DNA of 8,621 nucleotides from Deltaproteobacteria bacterium (GCA_015233295.1 JADFYC010000146.1:1-8621); one strand, 5' to 3'. Shown: positions 1 through 6,359, counted from the stretch's first letter. A program made the numbers and translations. The notes: generated by a model not told the origin, from the sequence alone.

Positions 1-1062
1 CACCAGTGTCGTGATGGTCTCGTTGACCCCGGCCACGATCTTCCGAAAATCACCCTGATGCCTGGACGCGTCGGATCTGATGTCCAGATTCCCTTCTATG
101 GCCGCTGTGGCCAGCATGTCGACATCAGCAATGAGCAGACTCACCGCATCAACGCACTGATTCAGGTTCTTCTTGATCTCATTGAAATCACCTTTGTATT
201 CATCCGTGATCCGGGGCGGAATGTCACCTTTGGAAATCCGGTCGACATAATCCGCCGCCATTTTGAGGGGCTGGATGATCGCATCCAAGATGTCATTAGC
301 GCCGGCCACGATCCCTCTAAAATCACGATGAATTATTTCCGGTTGCCCCCGGGTTCCCAACTTGCCCGCAGTCGCCGCGTCCTTTAACCGGTCGAATTCA
401 GCCAGCAAGGATTGAATTATTCCGTCGACCTTCCGGGAAATAATCAGACCAATCAACAAGGTCGATATTGTCCCTATAATGGACAGCACCAACGTGGCCA
501 TGATCAATCGACTCGATTGCGCCTTGGCCTCTTTATGAAACTCGTCGACCTGCCGCTTATTCTGTTCTATGATATCATTCAGGAGTTTTTCACTGGCGTT
601 GAAGGCTTCTCGGGCTTTACCCGTAGACAAGGCTAAGGCTTCTTCATGTCTTCCCGTACTCTCCGCCTCCAGCACCTGGCGGTGCATCTTTCTCCATTCC
701 TCCCAAGCTATCTTGAAGCTATTCCATACTTTTTGCTCTTCTTGCGTCCGGGGCAAGGCTTCATAGATTTTCAAGCCTCCTTCAACGTTCTTCCAGGTCT
801 CCTCAAGCCGCTTTAGTTGATGTTCTTTGTCTGCGCGTAATTCTGGATGGATAATGGTCCGCTCCGCCCGTTGGATAGCCGTCTTGGCTTCATTGATGAT
901 CCCAAGCCCCAAAATACTAGGCAACCGATCTGAGGCGACCACTTCAACGTTGTCATTGACCTTAACCACGGCCCACCAACCTAAAGCGCCGACCATTAAC
1001 AAAAGGACTGCAATCAGGACGAAACCGCCGGTCACCATCATCTTAATTCTTAAATTTTTCAT
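1..1062 (-). CDS. methyl-accepting chemotaxis protein, N-terminal 354 residues (3' end outside window)
   Basis: Membrane chemoreceptor; such proteins bind a ligand outside the inner membrane and control the CheA kinase. The frame is open from ATG at 1062 to base 1, and the signalling domain is off the edge. Visible: TM1 about residues 9-34, a helical sensor region of about 150 residues (4HB-type by appearance), TM2 about 186-210, then HAMP-derived repeats. The block around residues 234-301, with YVDRISKGDIP and GDFNEIKKNLN, is nearly the same as in the receptor at 1243-3351. A second copy of the unit starts near residue 322 (GNLDIRSDASRHQGDF). Between TM2 and the first block there are only about 25 residues, so the canonical first HAMP seen in the neighbour is missing. 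The start is fixed by AAAGGTGAGG six bases upstream. It lies 180 bp downstream of the other receptor on the same strand, so co-transcription is possible. Family sure; ligand unknown. Confidence 0.93.
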   Translation of the reverse strand, partial: MKNLRIKMMVTGGFVLIAVLLLMVGALGWWAVVKVNDNVEVVASDRLPSILGLGIINEAKTAIQRAERTIIHPELRADKEHQLKRLEETWKNVEGGLKIYEALPRTQEEQKVWNSFKIAWEEWRKMHRQVLEAESTGRHEEALALSTGKAREAFNASEKLLNDIIEQNKRQVDEFHKEAKAQSSRLIMATLVLSIIGTISTLLIGLIISRKVDGIIQSLLAEFDRLKDAATAGKLGTRGQPEIIHRDFRGIVAGANDILDAIIQPLKMAADYVDRISKGDIPPRITDEYKGDFNEIKKNLNQCVDAVSLLIADVDMLATAAIEGNLDIRSDASRHQGDFRKIVAGVNETITTLV

Positions 1063-1068
1063 AAGATG

Positions 1069-1078
1069 CCTCACCTTT
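1069..1078 (-). promoter_or_regulatory. ribosome binding site of the partial chemoreceptor
   Basis: On the minus strand AAAGGTGAGG lies six bases before the ATG at 1062. It supports that start for a gene whose other end is outside the window. Confidence 0.75.
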
Positions 1079-1128
1079 CAATGCTATCGCCATTTATTCA
1101 ACCCCAACTTGGCGTTGCCGGTTACTTG

Positions 1129-1156
1129 TTGCTGGTTGCTGATTGCTGATTGCTGG
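1129..1156. repeat. heptanucleotide tandem repeat, four units of TTGCTGR
   Basis: Four perfect-period 7-bp units (TTGCTGG, TTGCTGA, TTGCTGA, TTGCTGG) lie in the gap between the two chemoreceptor genes. On the coding (minus) strand they read YCAGCAA. Seven-base tandem repeats between genes are known from several bacterial groups; a function here is not evident. Because they lie in the leader of the gene at 1-1062, copy-number change would alter only spacing, not a reading frame. Confidence 0.85.
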
Positions 1157-1242
1157 TTTTTCTTAACGAATAACAGCAGTCAGCGTGAGCCTTTTAAAAG
1201 CGCCAATCATGATCGTATTAAATATATCCGGCGACCGGCGGT

Positions 1243-3351
1243 CTAATAACGCTCAAACTCATCTTCATCAGAGTCAGCCATCTGTAAGGTTATCCCTTTT
1301 TTCTCATCTCCGGCGGATGATCGCCCAGTCGAAGAGGATCCTCTCTTAGAAGAGTTATGCGAGAGCATTGCGGGGCGGGAGGTCTTTCTCGAACCTGCCG
1401 TCATCCCGCGTCCCAACTTTGACCGAGGCCGCGGTGAATTTTGCCCATCCGACTGGTGCTCTAATCTAAAAAAGGCGATTATTTCTTTAAGTTGTTCCGA
1501 CTGGGCCGACAATTGTTCGCTGGCGGAAGCCATCTCCTCCGAGGCACTGGCATTTTGTTGCACCACCTGGTCAAGTTGCTGGACAGCTTTGGAGACCTGT
1601 TGGATACCGTCGGCCTGTTCATTGCTGGATGAGCTAATTTCTTGAATTAATTCAGAGGTTTTTTGGATATCAGGGATGATGGTTTCGATCAACCGGCCGG
1701 CGTGCTCAGCCACTTCCACACTGGTGGTCGACAGGCTGCTGATCTCTTTGGCCGCATTCTGACTCCGCTCAGCTAATTTACGCACTTCCGCCGCAACCAC
1801 AGCGAAACCTTTGCCGTGCTCCCCGGCCCGGGCCGCTTCAATGGCGGCATTAAGCGCCAACATATTAGTCTGGCGAGCAATTTCCTCAATAATGCCAATT
1901 TTTTCAGCAATACTCCGCATCGCCTTCACGGTCTCTGCCACAGACCGACCGCCTTCTTGGGTGTCGTTAGCCACTCTAATGGCGATGGCCGCGGTTTGCT
2001 TAGCGTTGTCGGCGTTTTGAGTCACGGTGCTGCTCATTTCTTCCATCGAACTGGACACTTCTTCGACGCTGGCGGCTTGCTCGGAGGCCCCTTGGGACAT
2101 TTCGGTGGCCGTGGAGCTAATCTCTTGACTTCCCGAGGCCACCTGGTCCGTGACGGTTTGAACGTTTGAGACGACCTCTCTCAGGTCTTTGACCATCTTG
2201 TCCAGGGCGATCATCAAGGCATCATTTGTGGACCTTGCCTCTACCTTGACCATCAGATTTCCAGATGCGATTTCCTGGGCCAGTTTGGCCACCTCATTCA
2301 TGGCGTCGATCAGTAAATTCAAATTCTTCTTAATTTCATTAAAATCACCTCGATACTCATCAGTAATCCTTGACGGAATATCCCCTTTGCTGATTCGGTC
2401 CACATACTCGGCCGCCACATTCAAAGGACCGATCACCGCATCCAGGGTGTCGTTGACCCCGTGCACAATATCTCGGAAGGCGCCCGAGTGCCTGGAAGCA
2501 TCGGCCCGGGTGGCCAGTTTACCGGCTACTGCGGCCTGGGACAGCATCCCCACGTCGGCCACCAACTGGTTGAGAGTTTGAATCATCTTGTTGAACGACA
2601 GGAGCAGCACGCCTATTTCATCTTTGGTGCCGGCTTCCAATTTGACGTTCGTCTCTCCGCCAGCTAGTTTCTCTGCCGCTTCAGACAGACTCCTGATCGG
2701 CCGGCTGATAATCTGGGCCAGGAACAGTCCAAGCACAACGGCCAGGACCACGCCGCCCACGGCCATGCCGGTGCACAGATTTTGGGCGTCAGAGGCCTTG
2801 ATCTCGTTCTCTTCAGCCCTCTTCTTGGCCACGTTGATCTTTAATTCAAGTAGCTTTTGGGTCGATTCTTGAACAGTTCTAGCTACTGGAGCCGCCTCGC
2901 CCATCAACAAATTAAATGCCTCTTCTTTTTTGTTTTCCAGAGCCAGAGAAATAACCTTCTCTCTCATGGGGAGATACTTCTCCATCACTGCTTTCAGGTG
3001 TTGGAATTCCTTGCGGACTTCTTCGCGCACGATGGACTTCTCAAACGTTAGCAGGCTGTCATCGACGGCCTTGTCGTGTTCTTTAATTCTGGTAACAATC
3101 TCCTTAAGTTGATCCACATTTTTGATGAGGACTATTTCTCTCAAATTGGCCCGAATCCGTTGGTACCTGACGGCTGCTTCCGCTATATCGCCTAAGGGTT
3201 TGGTATCATGTTCATACATGGCTTTGCCGGCTTCTTCGATCTTGTGGACATTTATAACGCCGACAAAACCGATGAGTCCGGCGATCAAAGCCACCAAGAT
3301 GAAACTGGACAGAAGCTTTGTTCTGATTTTCAAGTTATAGAACCAATTCAT
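1243..3351 (-). CDS. methyl-accepting chemotaxis protein with HAMP repeats and C-terminal pentapeptide
   Basis: Complete chemoreceptor of 702 residues, acting at the inner membrane upstream of CheA/CheW. Order: TM1 about 14-36; helical sensor domain about 37-190 (4HB_MCP-like); TM2 about 193-215; HAMP (ISRPIRSLSEAAEKLAGG) about 215-268; a second HAMP-derived block about 278-400; the signalling hairpin about 405-628 with the conserved tip EEIARQTNMLALNAAIEAAR; then about 70 residues rich in Ser, Arg and Lys that end in an acidic stretch and EFERY. SEQAASVEEV and NASASEEMAS look like methylation helices. An ATG at 3357 would add two residues, but GGGAGG touches that codon directly and sits six bases from the ATG at 3351, so 3351 is the likelier start. 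A sigma-54 promoter lies upstream at 3484-3498. Ligand cannot be read from the sequence. Confidence 0.97.
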   Translation of the reverse strand: MNWFYNLKIRTKLLSSFILVALIAGLIGFVGVINVHKIEEAGKAMYEHDTKPLGDIAEAAVRYQRIRANLREIVLIKNVDQLKEIVTRIKEHDKAVDDSLLTFEKSIVREEVRKEFQHLKAVMEKYLPMREKVISLALENKKEEAFNLLMGEAAPVARTVQESTQKLLELKINVAKKRAEENEIKASDAQNLCTGMAVGGVVLAVVLGLFLAQIISRPIRSLSEAAEKLAGGETNVKLEAGTKDEIGVLLLSFNKMIQTLNQLVADVGMLSQAAVAGKLATRADASRHSGAFRDIVHGVNDTLDAVIGPLNVAAEYVDRISKGDIPSRITDEYRGDFNEIKKNLNLLIDAMNEVAKLAQEIASGNLMVKVEARSTNDALMIALDKMVKDLREVVSNVQTVTDQVASGSQEISSTATEMSQGASEQAASVEEVSSSMEEMSSTVTQNADNAKQTAAIAIRVANDTQEGGRSVAETVKAMRSIAEKIGIIEEIARQTNMLALNAAIEAARAGEHGKGFAVVAAEVRKLAERSQNAAKEISSLSTTSVEVAEHAGRLIETIIPDIQKTSELIQEISSSSNEQADGIQQVSKAVQQLDQVVQQNASASEEMASASEQLSAQSEQLKEIIAFFRLEHQSDGQNSPRPRSKLGRGMTAGSRKTSRPAMLSHNSSKRGSSSTGRSSAGDEKKGITLQMADSDEDEFERY

Positions 3352-3357
3352 TGTCAT

Positions 3358-3363
3358 CCTCCC
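3358..3363 (-). promoter_or_regulatory. ribosome binding site that decides the start of the complete chemoreceptor
   Basis: GGGAGG on the minus strand. Spacing is zero to the ATG at 3357 and six bases to the ATG at 3351, which favours the second. Confidence 0.7.
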
Positions 3364-3419
3364 GATATCTACTGATTGACGGATAGATTACGATCAGGCC
3401 AACTCATACAACGTTGGGA

Positions 3420-3439
3420 CTCACCTTTTAGAAGATGAG
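3420..3439 (-). other. short stem-loop in the leader of the complete chemoreceptor
   Basis: CTCATCTT-CTAA-AAGGTGAG on the minus strand forms an 8-bp stem with one wobble pair and a 4-base loop. It lies about 70 bases before the start codon, inside the transcript expected from the promoter at 3484-3498. No U-run follows, so it is not a classic terminator. It matches no riboswitch I know. Confidence 0.4.
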
Positions 3440-3483
3440 TTTCTCTTGTTCCGTCCAGCCTAAAGATGGTTTCGTTATTAAAA

Positions 3484-3498
3484 GCAAAAATCATGCCA
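3484..3498 (-). promoter_or_regulatory. sigma-54 (RpoN) promoter of the chemoreceptor at 1243-3351
   Basis: The minus strand reads TGGCATGATTTTTGC. This gives the invariant GG (-24) and GC (-12) with exactly ten bases between, and six of seven positions of TGGCACG followed by N3-4 and TTGC. Transcription would start near 3472, giving a leader of about 120 bases. Sigma-54 drives motility genes in many Proteobacteria and Desulfobacterota; here that role is inferred from position and match only. Confidence 0.65.
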
Positions 3499-3521
3499 CA
3501 AAGTGTCTGCGACATAACAAG

Positions 3522-3542
3522 TTAATTATACATGGTAATTAA
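3522..3542. promoter_or_regulatory. perfect inverted repeat upstream of the sigma-54 promoter
   Basis: TTAATTA, seven bases, TAATTAA: a perfect 7-bp dyad about 24 bp upstream of the -24 element of the promoter at 3484-3498. It could bind a regulator. AT-rich dyads also arise by chance, so this is only a candidate. Confidence 0.35.
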
Positions 3543-3711
3543 ATCATGGCTCCACAAGATAACTCGTTGTTTTTCCGTGTCCACCCTTGATCCATGCCAC
3601 AGGCTCAAAGTCAAAAATATAATCTATTTAACTAATCGGTATGTTGTTTGAAAAAGAAATACGGCGGTCCGGGTGGCTTAAGGGCTGACCCCGCGCCTGG
3701 AAAACAAAATA

Positions 3712-3732
3712 AATCAAACCAATTGGTTGATT
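3712..3732. promoter_or_regulatory. inverted repeat containing an IHF-like site
   Basis: AATCAAACC-AATT-GGTTGATT is a near-perfect dyad with one bulged base. The minus strand at 3732-3720, AATCAACCAATTG, fits the IHF consensus WATCAA-N4-TTR. IHF often bends DNA at sigma-54 promoters, but this one is over 200 bp from the promoter, farther than usual. Confidence 0.3.
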
Positions 3733-3764
3733 CACCTGAAAGGTTGTTAATAAATCAGTTATCC

Positions 3765-4019
3765 TTAATACAACCCCGGTATCCCGTGCCGAAGCATGAT
3801 CACGAAAGTGAACACCATGTTCAATAAAGTGAACGAACTGATCCTCTCAATCAAGGACAGCCCAAGATGGCGGCCATCCCCAACTCGGGTAGATTGCACC
3901 TGTATGGTAGTTTGTTGCTTCAACACCTGGTTGATCATCCCGGCGTCTATAATACCCGCCCCAACCCTTCCTATGATGATTTCGCCTGTTGCCGCAATCC
4001 TAAATTCAACTGTTCGTTG
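3765..4019 (-). other. possible gene remnant (open stretch of about 84 codons)
   Basis: The minus strand is open between a TAG at 4022-4020 and a TAA at 3767-3765. The translation has protein-like composition (for example RIAATGEIIIGRVGAGIIDA and GLSLIERI). The only early ATG (3938) would give 57 residues and has no clear ribosome binding site. I recognise no family. It may be a decayed gene or chance. Confidence 0.2.
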
Positions 4020-4212
4020 CTATTGATTCATCTTCATCAGGAGACAGTTTCAATTGCCGGCGGCCTTTCCAGAGGCCATTGTGTCGATGAGACCAAAGAC
4101 TATAGAAATATGTCGCCTTTCTAATCCGACCAAGACGCAGTTGAGAATCGCTCCCGAGATTAGTCTTACCTTTTTCGGCTTGCCTGGGCATAATAATCCC
4201 GGGAGGTGAAAC

Positions 4213-4479
4213 ATGGAATACCTTGATACGCTGTCCGTCTATGATTGTTTGGCCAAAGCCGGATTGCCTGATGCGGCCAGCCGGGTGCTTTCCGAGGTTT
4301 TTAAAGACCACACGCAGCAGCAACTTGAACTACTGGCGACCAAAAAAGACATGATGATCTCTTTGTGGCAGGCCCGGAGGCGTTGGTGCGGTTTTGAGTT
4401 GCCTGAAGATTCTTTGTGGTTTAGGAATGATGCCCCCGATACTAAAAACATACCAAAAAAAGGATGTGCTGTCATTTAG
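4213..4479 (+). CDS. hypothetical 88-aa protein with a DUF1640-like N-terminus
   Basis: Starts at an ATG behind GGGAGGTG with good spacing, so translation is likely. The first 46 residues (YLDTLSVYDCLAKAGLPDAA, then VLSEVFKDH and ELLATKKDM) resemble the start of short DUF1640/CCDC90-type proteins, where a helix with a pattern like F-D-T, AG-P and A.LAE leads into a LATK-D coiled coil and usually a C-terminal membrane helix. Here the sequence after KKDM turns into a Trp/Arg-rich stretch (SLWQARRRW) and a polar end with no coiled coil or membrane segment. I found no other frame that restores them, so the end looks replaced or strongly diverged. Isolated on its strand, with over 350 bp to the next gene. 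Coding status moderately sure; family match is by eye. Confidence 0.6.
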   Translation: MEYLDTLSVYDCLAKAGLPDAASRVLSEVFKDHTQQQLELLATKKDMMISLWQARRRWCGFELPEDSLWFRNDAPDTKNIPKKGCAVI

Positions 4480-4743
4480 AAAATAACAGTTCGGACCTGA
4501 GTGGGATCAGGCTTCAATTGGGGTCAAAAATATGTCTTATCGCTACGACCGGTCTCCCAAGTCCGAATTTGCCGCTGGATCCAAAGCGATGACGGAAATT
4601 TGACACCGCAATGGGAGAAAACCGCCCGGCGCCGGCTTGTTTGTTGAGGCCCCGCCGCAGGGTGGCGCTTCGCTGATCCTGGGTCTATATCCCCAATATG
4701 CGTAGCCCTTTATTCAATGACTAGACGTCCACTTTTCACAAAA
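4480..4743. other. stretch without a gene
   Basis: No frame of useful length with a ribosome binding site. It holds a weak stem (CCTGA/TCAGG at 4496-4511, no T-run) and a 10-bp palindrome CCGGCGCCGG at 4626-4635. The segment ends at the sigma-54 promoter of the next cluster. Confidence 0.55.
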
Positions 4744-4757
4744 GGCACGATAATTGC
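4744..4757 (+). promoter_or_regulatory. sigma-54 (RpoN) promoter of the exported-protein cluster
   Basis: GGCACGATAATTGC followed by A: the invariant GG and GC are ten bases apart, and all other consensus positions of GGCACG-N4-TTGCA match. Transcription would start near 4769, leaving a leader of about 77 bases before the GTG at 4846. It is one of the two best promoter matches in the window and has the same type as that of the chemoreceptor. Confidence 0.75.
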
Positions 4758-4818
4758 ATTACTCCTCACCAAACGATTCAGTCAGATTTTTCTCCACGTG
4801 ATCTGTTATTAGTTACCG

Positions 4819-5001
4819 ATAAAATCAGTATGAGGAGGTTCAAACGTGTCTCGATATCAATTTATCATAGTACTATGTCTGGTTATGTTAGTTCCAATGC
4901 TGGCCGTGACTGGAGGATGTTCCCAGACCGGAACGGAAACTTCAGATAAAACGGTCACCCACCAGGACATCGATAAGGGGCGTCCTCCGGCCAGCGTCTC
5001 C
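4819..5001 (+). repeat. upstream copy of a tandem duplication (partner about 5046-5229)
   Basis: The ribosome binding site GAGGAGG, its seven-base spacing, the signal peptide and the KG-PPA segment of the gene at 4846 recur exactly 228 bp downstream in the gene at 5074. In the coding part the alignment has no gaps up to about residue 49, with about 22 of 49 residues identical. Similarity stops near 5000. Divergence shows the duplication is old. Confidence 0.75.
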
Positions 5002-5037
5002 TTCGTTAGACTTTTCCGTCCTGTATCCACTAAATAG
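4846..5037 (+). CDS. short lipoprotein-like paralogue of the LPP20 protein, probably truncated
   Basis: 63 residues from GTG at 4846, seven bases after GAGGAGG. A signal peptide (MSRYQFIIVLCLVMLVPMLA) runs up to Cys25, which could be lipidated, although Thr at -3 is not the usual Leu. Residues 1-49 align without gaps to the 144-aa protein starting at 5074: shared MSR, LCL, LVP, LA, GC at 24-25, VT at 37-38, and KG-PPA at 44-49. After that the LPP20 core helix (AEAKLMAERAAIADGY in the neighbour) is missing and a short unrelated end follows. It is best read as a duplicate that lost its domain. It may still make a small envelope lipoprotein, since the start signals are intact. First gene behind the sigma-54 promoter, 36 bp from the next start. 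Confidence 0.65.
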   Translation: MSRYQFIIVLCLVMLVPMLAVTGGCSQTGTETSDKTVTHQDIDKGRPPASVSFVRLFRPVSTK

Positions 5038-5073
5038 CCACCTTTATAAAATTACATTTGAGGAGGTTTGACC

Positions 5074-5508
5074 ATGTCCCGCCATTCATTCATTATGATC
5101 TTATGTCTGGCTATACTGGTTCCAATCTTAGCCCTGTCCGAGGGTTGCACCATCGTCAGGTCGGCAAATCCCGAGGAGATGGTCACATTCCGGGCCACGG
5201 GCAAAGGGCATCCGCCGGCTGACGCCACCAGTGAAGCCGAGGCCAAGCTAATGGCCGAACGGGCCGCCATCGCCGACGGCTACCGCCAACTGGCCGAACG
5301 GATTAAAGGTATGTTGGTTCGAAGCTATACCACCCTTAACCGCCAATCCGTCAGTCATGATGTCGTTCGAGTTGAAACTGAAGCTTATCTGAGACATGCC
5401 GAAGTCATGGCCATCCGACATAATGCCGACCGGATCGTGGAAGCCGATGTTAAGGTATCTTTCCAACCAAGTTACGGCCTGGTCCTTGGCCCGATCACGG
5501 CCTATTAA
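5074..5508 (+). CDS. LPP20-family (FlgP-like) envelope protein
   Basis: 144 residues from ATG at 5074 behind GAGGAGG (spacing seven); an earlier TTG at 5068 lies too close to that site. The signal peptide ends at Cys25 (ALSEGC), so it is probably an outer-membrane lipoprotein, though Ser at -3 is unusual. Residues 36-130 show the LPP20 pattern: VT-x-ATGKGHPPA, then an Ala-rich helix AKLMAERAAIADGYRQLAE, a short IKGMLV strand, and DVVRVETEAYL before a final ADVKVSF strand. The family includes Helicobacter LPP20 and FlgP of Vibrio and Campylobacter, which builds a disc around the flagellar motor at the outer membrane. A flagellar role here is suggested by the sigma-54 promoter and neighbours but not shown. 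Paralogue of the preceding gene; the gene at 5589 carries a related domain. Confidence 0.8.
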   Translation: MSRHSFIMILCLAILVPILALSEGCTIVRSANPEEMVTFRATGKGHPPADATSEAEAKLMAERAAIADGYRQLAERIKGMLVRSYTTLNRQSVSHDVVRVETEAYLRHAEVMAIRHNADRIVEADVKVSFQPSYGLVLGPITAY

Positions 5509-5513
5509 AGGAC

Positions 5514-5548
5514 CCGGGCGACATTCAGCCGTCGGACGGCTCCCCCGG
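5514..5548 (+). other. GC-rich stem-loop between the LPP20 gene and the next gene
   Basis: AGCCGTC-G-GACGGCT (5527-5541) is a perfect 7-bp dyad, enclosed by CCGGG/CCCGG. It begins a few bases after the TAA at 5508. No T-run follows, so it may protect or attenuate the transcript rather than end it. Confidence 0.45.
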
Positions 5549-5560
5549 CCCCCGGTGTTG

Positions 5561-5574
5561 ACTAACCACTAACC
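5561..5574. repeat. two 7-bp tandem units ACTAACC
   Basis: ACTAACCACTAACC lies just upstream of the start at 5589. The second unit can also pair with GGTTA at 5581-5585. It is another seven-base period, as at 1129-1156, but only two units, so chance is possible. Confidence 0.4.
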
Positions 5575-5588
5575 GAATATGGTTAATT

Positions 5589-6359
5589 ATGACCAGTTAT
5601 GGCCTTGGAACAAATATTATCAGACAATTGACCCTGGCCGGGCTCTTCACCTGCTTGCTGGCTTCAGGCGCCCAGGCCTGGTGGAATCAAGAACTGATCA
5701 GGATGGACTTGACCGAAGTGATATCCAGAAACCGGCTTATCCAGGCTCAAGCCAAAATGATCATTGATGATCGCCCTGCCCTGGGCCGGGAGATGAGTTT
5801 CGAAACTTTGGGCCGAAGCCGAAAACCGGCCTCCAGCCAAGTCAATTCCGCCATCTTTTACGCGGCCGTCAACGCCTTTCAACAAGCGATGGCCCTACCC
5901 TGTGACGTTACGGTGGAAAATCTGTATGTCCAGGACCGCGGCCAGTCTTCCCGTGATGTCGTTAGAGTCCGGCGCAGTGCTTACCTGATGCCGGATTATA
6001 AAGTAATCAAAGCCACCCGGCTACCCGACGGGGAACTGGAGGTCCAGCTAAAGGGAAAGATTTGCTTTGCCCAAACTGGCCGACAATCGCCCAGTCTAAT
6101 TCCCCCAGACCAGCTCAATGATATATTCCACCAGTTCAAAGAGGAGGCCGGTTATGACGGACAGTTGACCAAGATGTTGGTAAGCGGCCTGGCCGGGGCC
6201 TATCAGATAGGCGCCCATGATTTTCCGGAATTAATGATGGAAACCGCCGGCGGTCTGGCCGGAGCAATGAAGGATGAATGGACAGTTAGGTGGCATCTGG
6301 TCCGCCGTGCTTTTTCAAACACATCAGACTTTAATTCAATCGAAGGAGACCGACCATGA
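5589..6359 (+). CDS. secreted protein with a divergent LPP20/FlgT-N-like domain
   Basis: 256 residues. The signal peptide runs to about residue 30 (LASGAQA, then WW), fitting cleavage into the periplasm. Residues 88-160 align with residues 61-130 of the LPP20 protein at 5074, almost without gaps: helix FYAAVNAFQQAMA against ERAAIADGYRQLA, and RDVVRVRRSAYL against HDVVRVETEAYL, followed by a D-G-E-L-E-V strand. The same helix-strand layout occurs in the N-terminal domain of FlgT from Vibrio motors, so that is a candidate family. The C-terminal 95 residues are mainly helical with Gly/Ala-rich parts and were not recognised. The start has no clear ribosome binding site; an in-frame TAA lies immediately upstream, so no longer form exists. 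Its stop overlaps the next start by ATGA, pointing to coupled translation. Confidence 0.75.
   Translation: MTSYGLGTNIIRQLTLAGLFTCLLASGAQAWWNQELIRMDLTEVISRNRLIQAQAKMIIDDRPALGREMSFETLGRSRKPASSQVNSAIFYAAVNAFQQAMALPCDVTVENLYVQDRGQSSRDVVRVRRSAYLMPDYKVIKATRLPDGELEVQLKGKICFAQTGRQSPSLIPPDQLNDIFHQFKEEAGYDGQLTKMLVSGLAGAYQIGAHDFPELMMETAGGLAGAMKDEWTVRWHLVRRAFSNTSDFNSIEGDRP

Larger units (their letters stand above)
3499..4212. other. long stretch without a convincing gene
   Basis: About 700 bases between the divergent chemoreceptor and the gene at 4213. Small open frames exist on both strands (plus strand from 3796 and 3867; minus strand 4006-4323), but they lack ribosome binding sites or recognisable protein features and they overlap each other. 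The part near 3499-3760 is AT-rich and holds inverted repeats, as expected for control DNA upstream of a sigma-54 promoter. No tRNA, rRNA or known riboswitch was seen. Confidence 0.6.

Noticed and set aside
58..1246. Plus-strand open frames over the partial chemoreceptor and the gap after it
   Set aside because: The minus strand is one continuous chemoreceptor frame with a good start, so the plus frames are shadows.
1811..2872. Several plus-strand open frames of 65-130 codons opposite the complete chemoreceptor
   Set aside because: They are antisense to a clear chemoreceptor domain, have no ribosome binding sites, and read as Ala/Ser-rich shadow peptides.
3905..3919. Sigma-54-like GG/GC pair upstream of the 4213 gene
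   Set aside because: Only nine bases lie between GG and GC, while ten are needed, and it is about 300 bp from the gene.
4006..4323. Minus-strand frame of 105 codons
   Set aside because: Overlaps the start of the better supported 4213 gene, has no ribosome binding site or recognisable domain.
4598..4630. TTGACA as a -35 box
   Set aside because: No -10-like hexamer 16-18 bases downstream; the stretch is GC-rich.
4812..4826. ACCGATAA resembling the -10 box of a sigma-28 flagellar promoter
   Set aside because: No TAAA-type -35 box at the right distance upstream.
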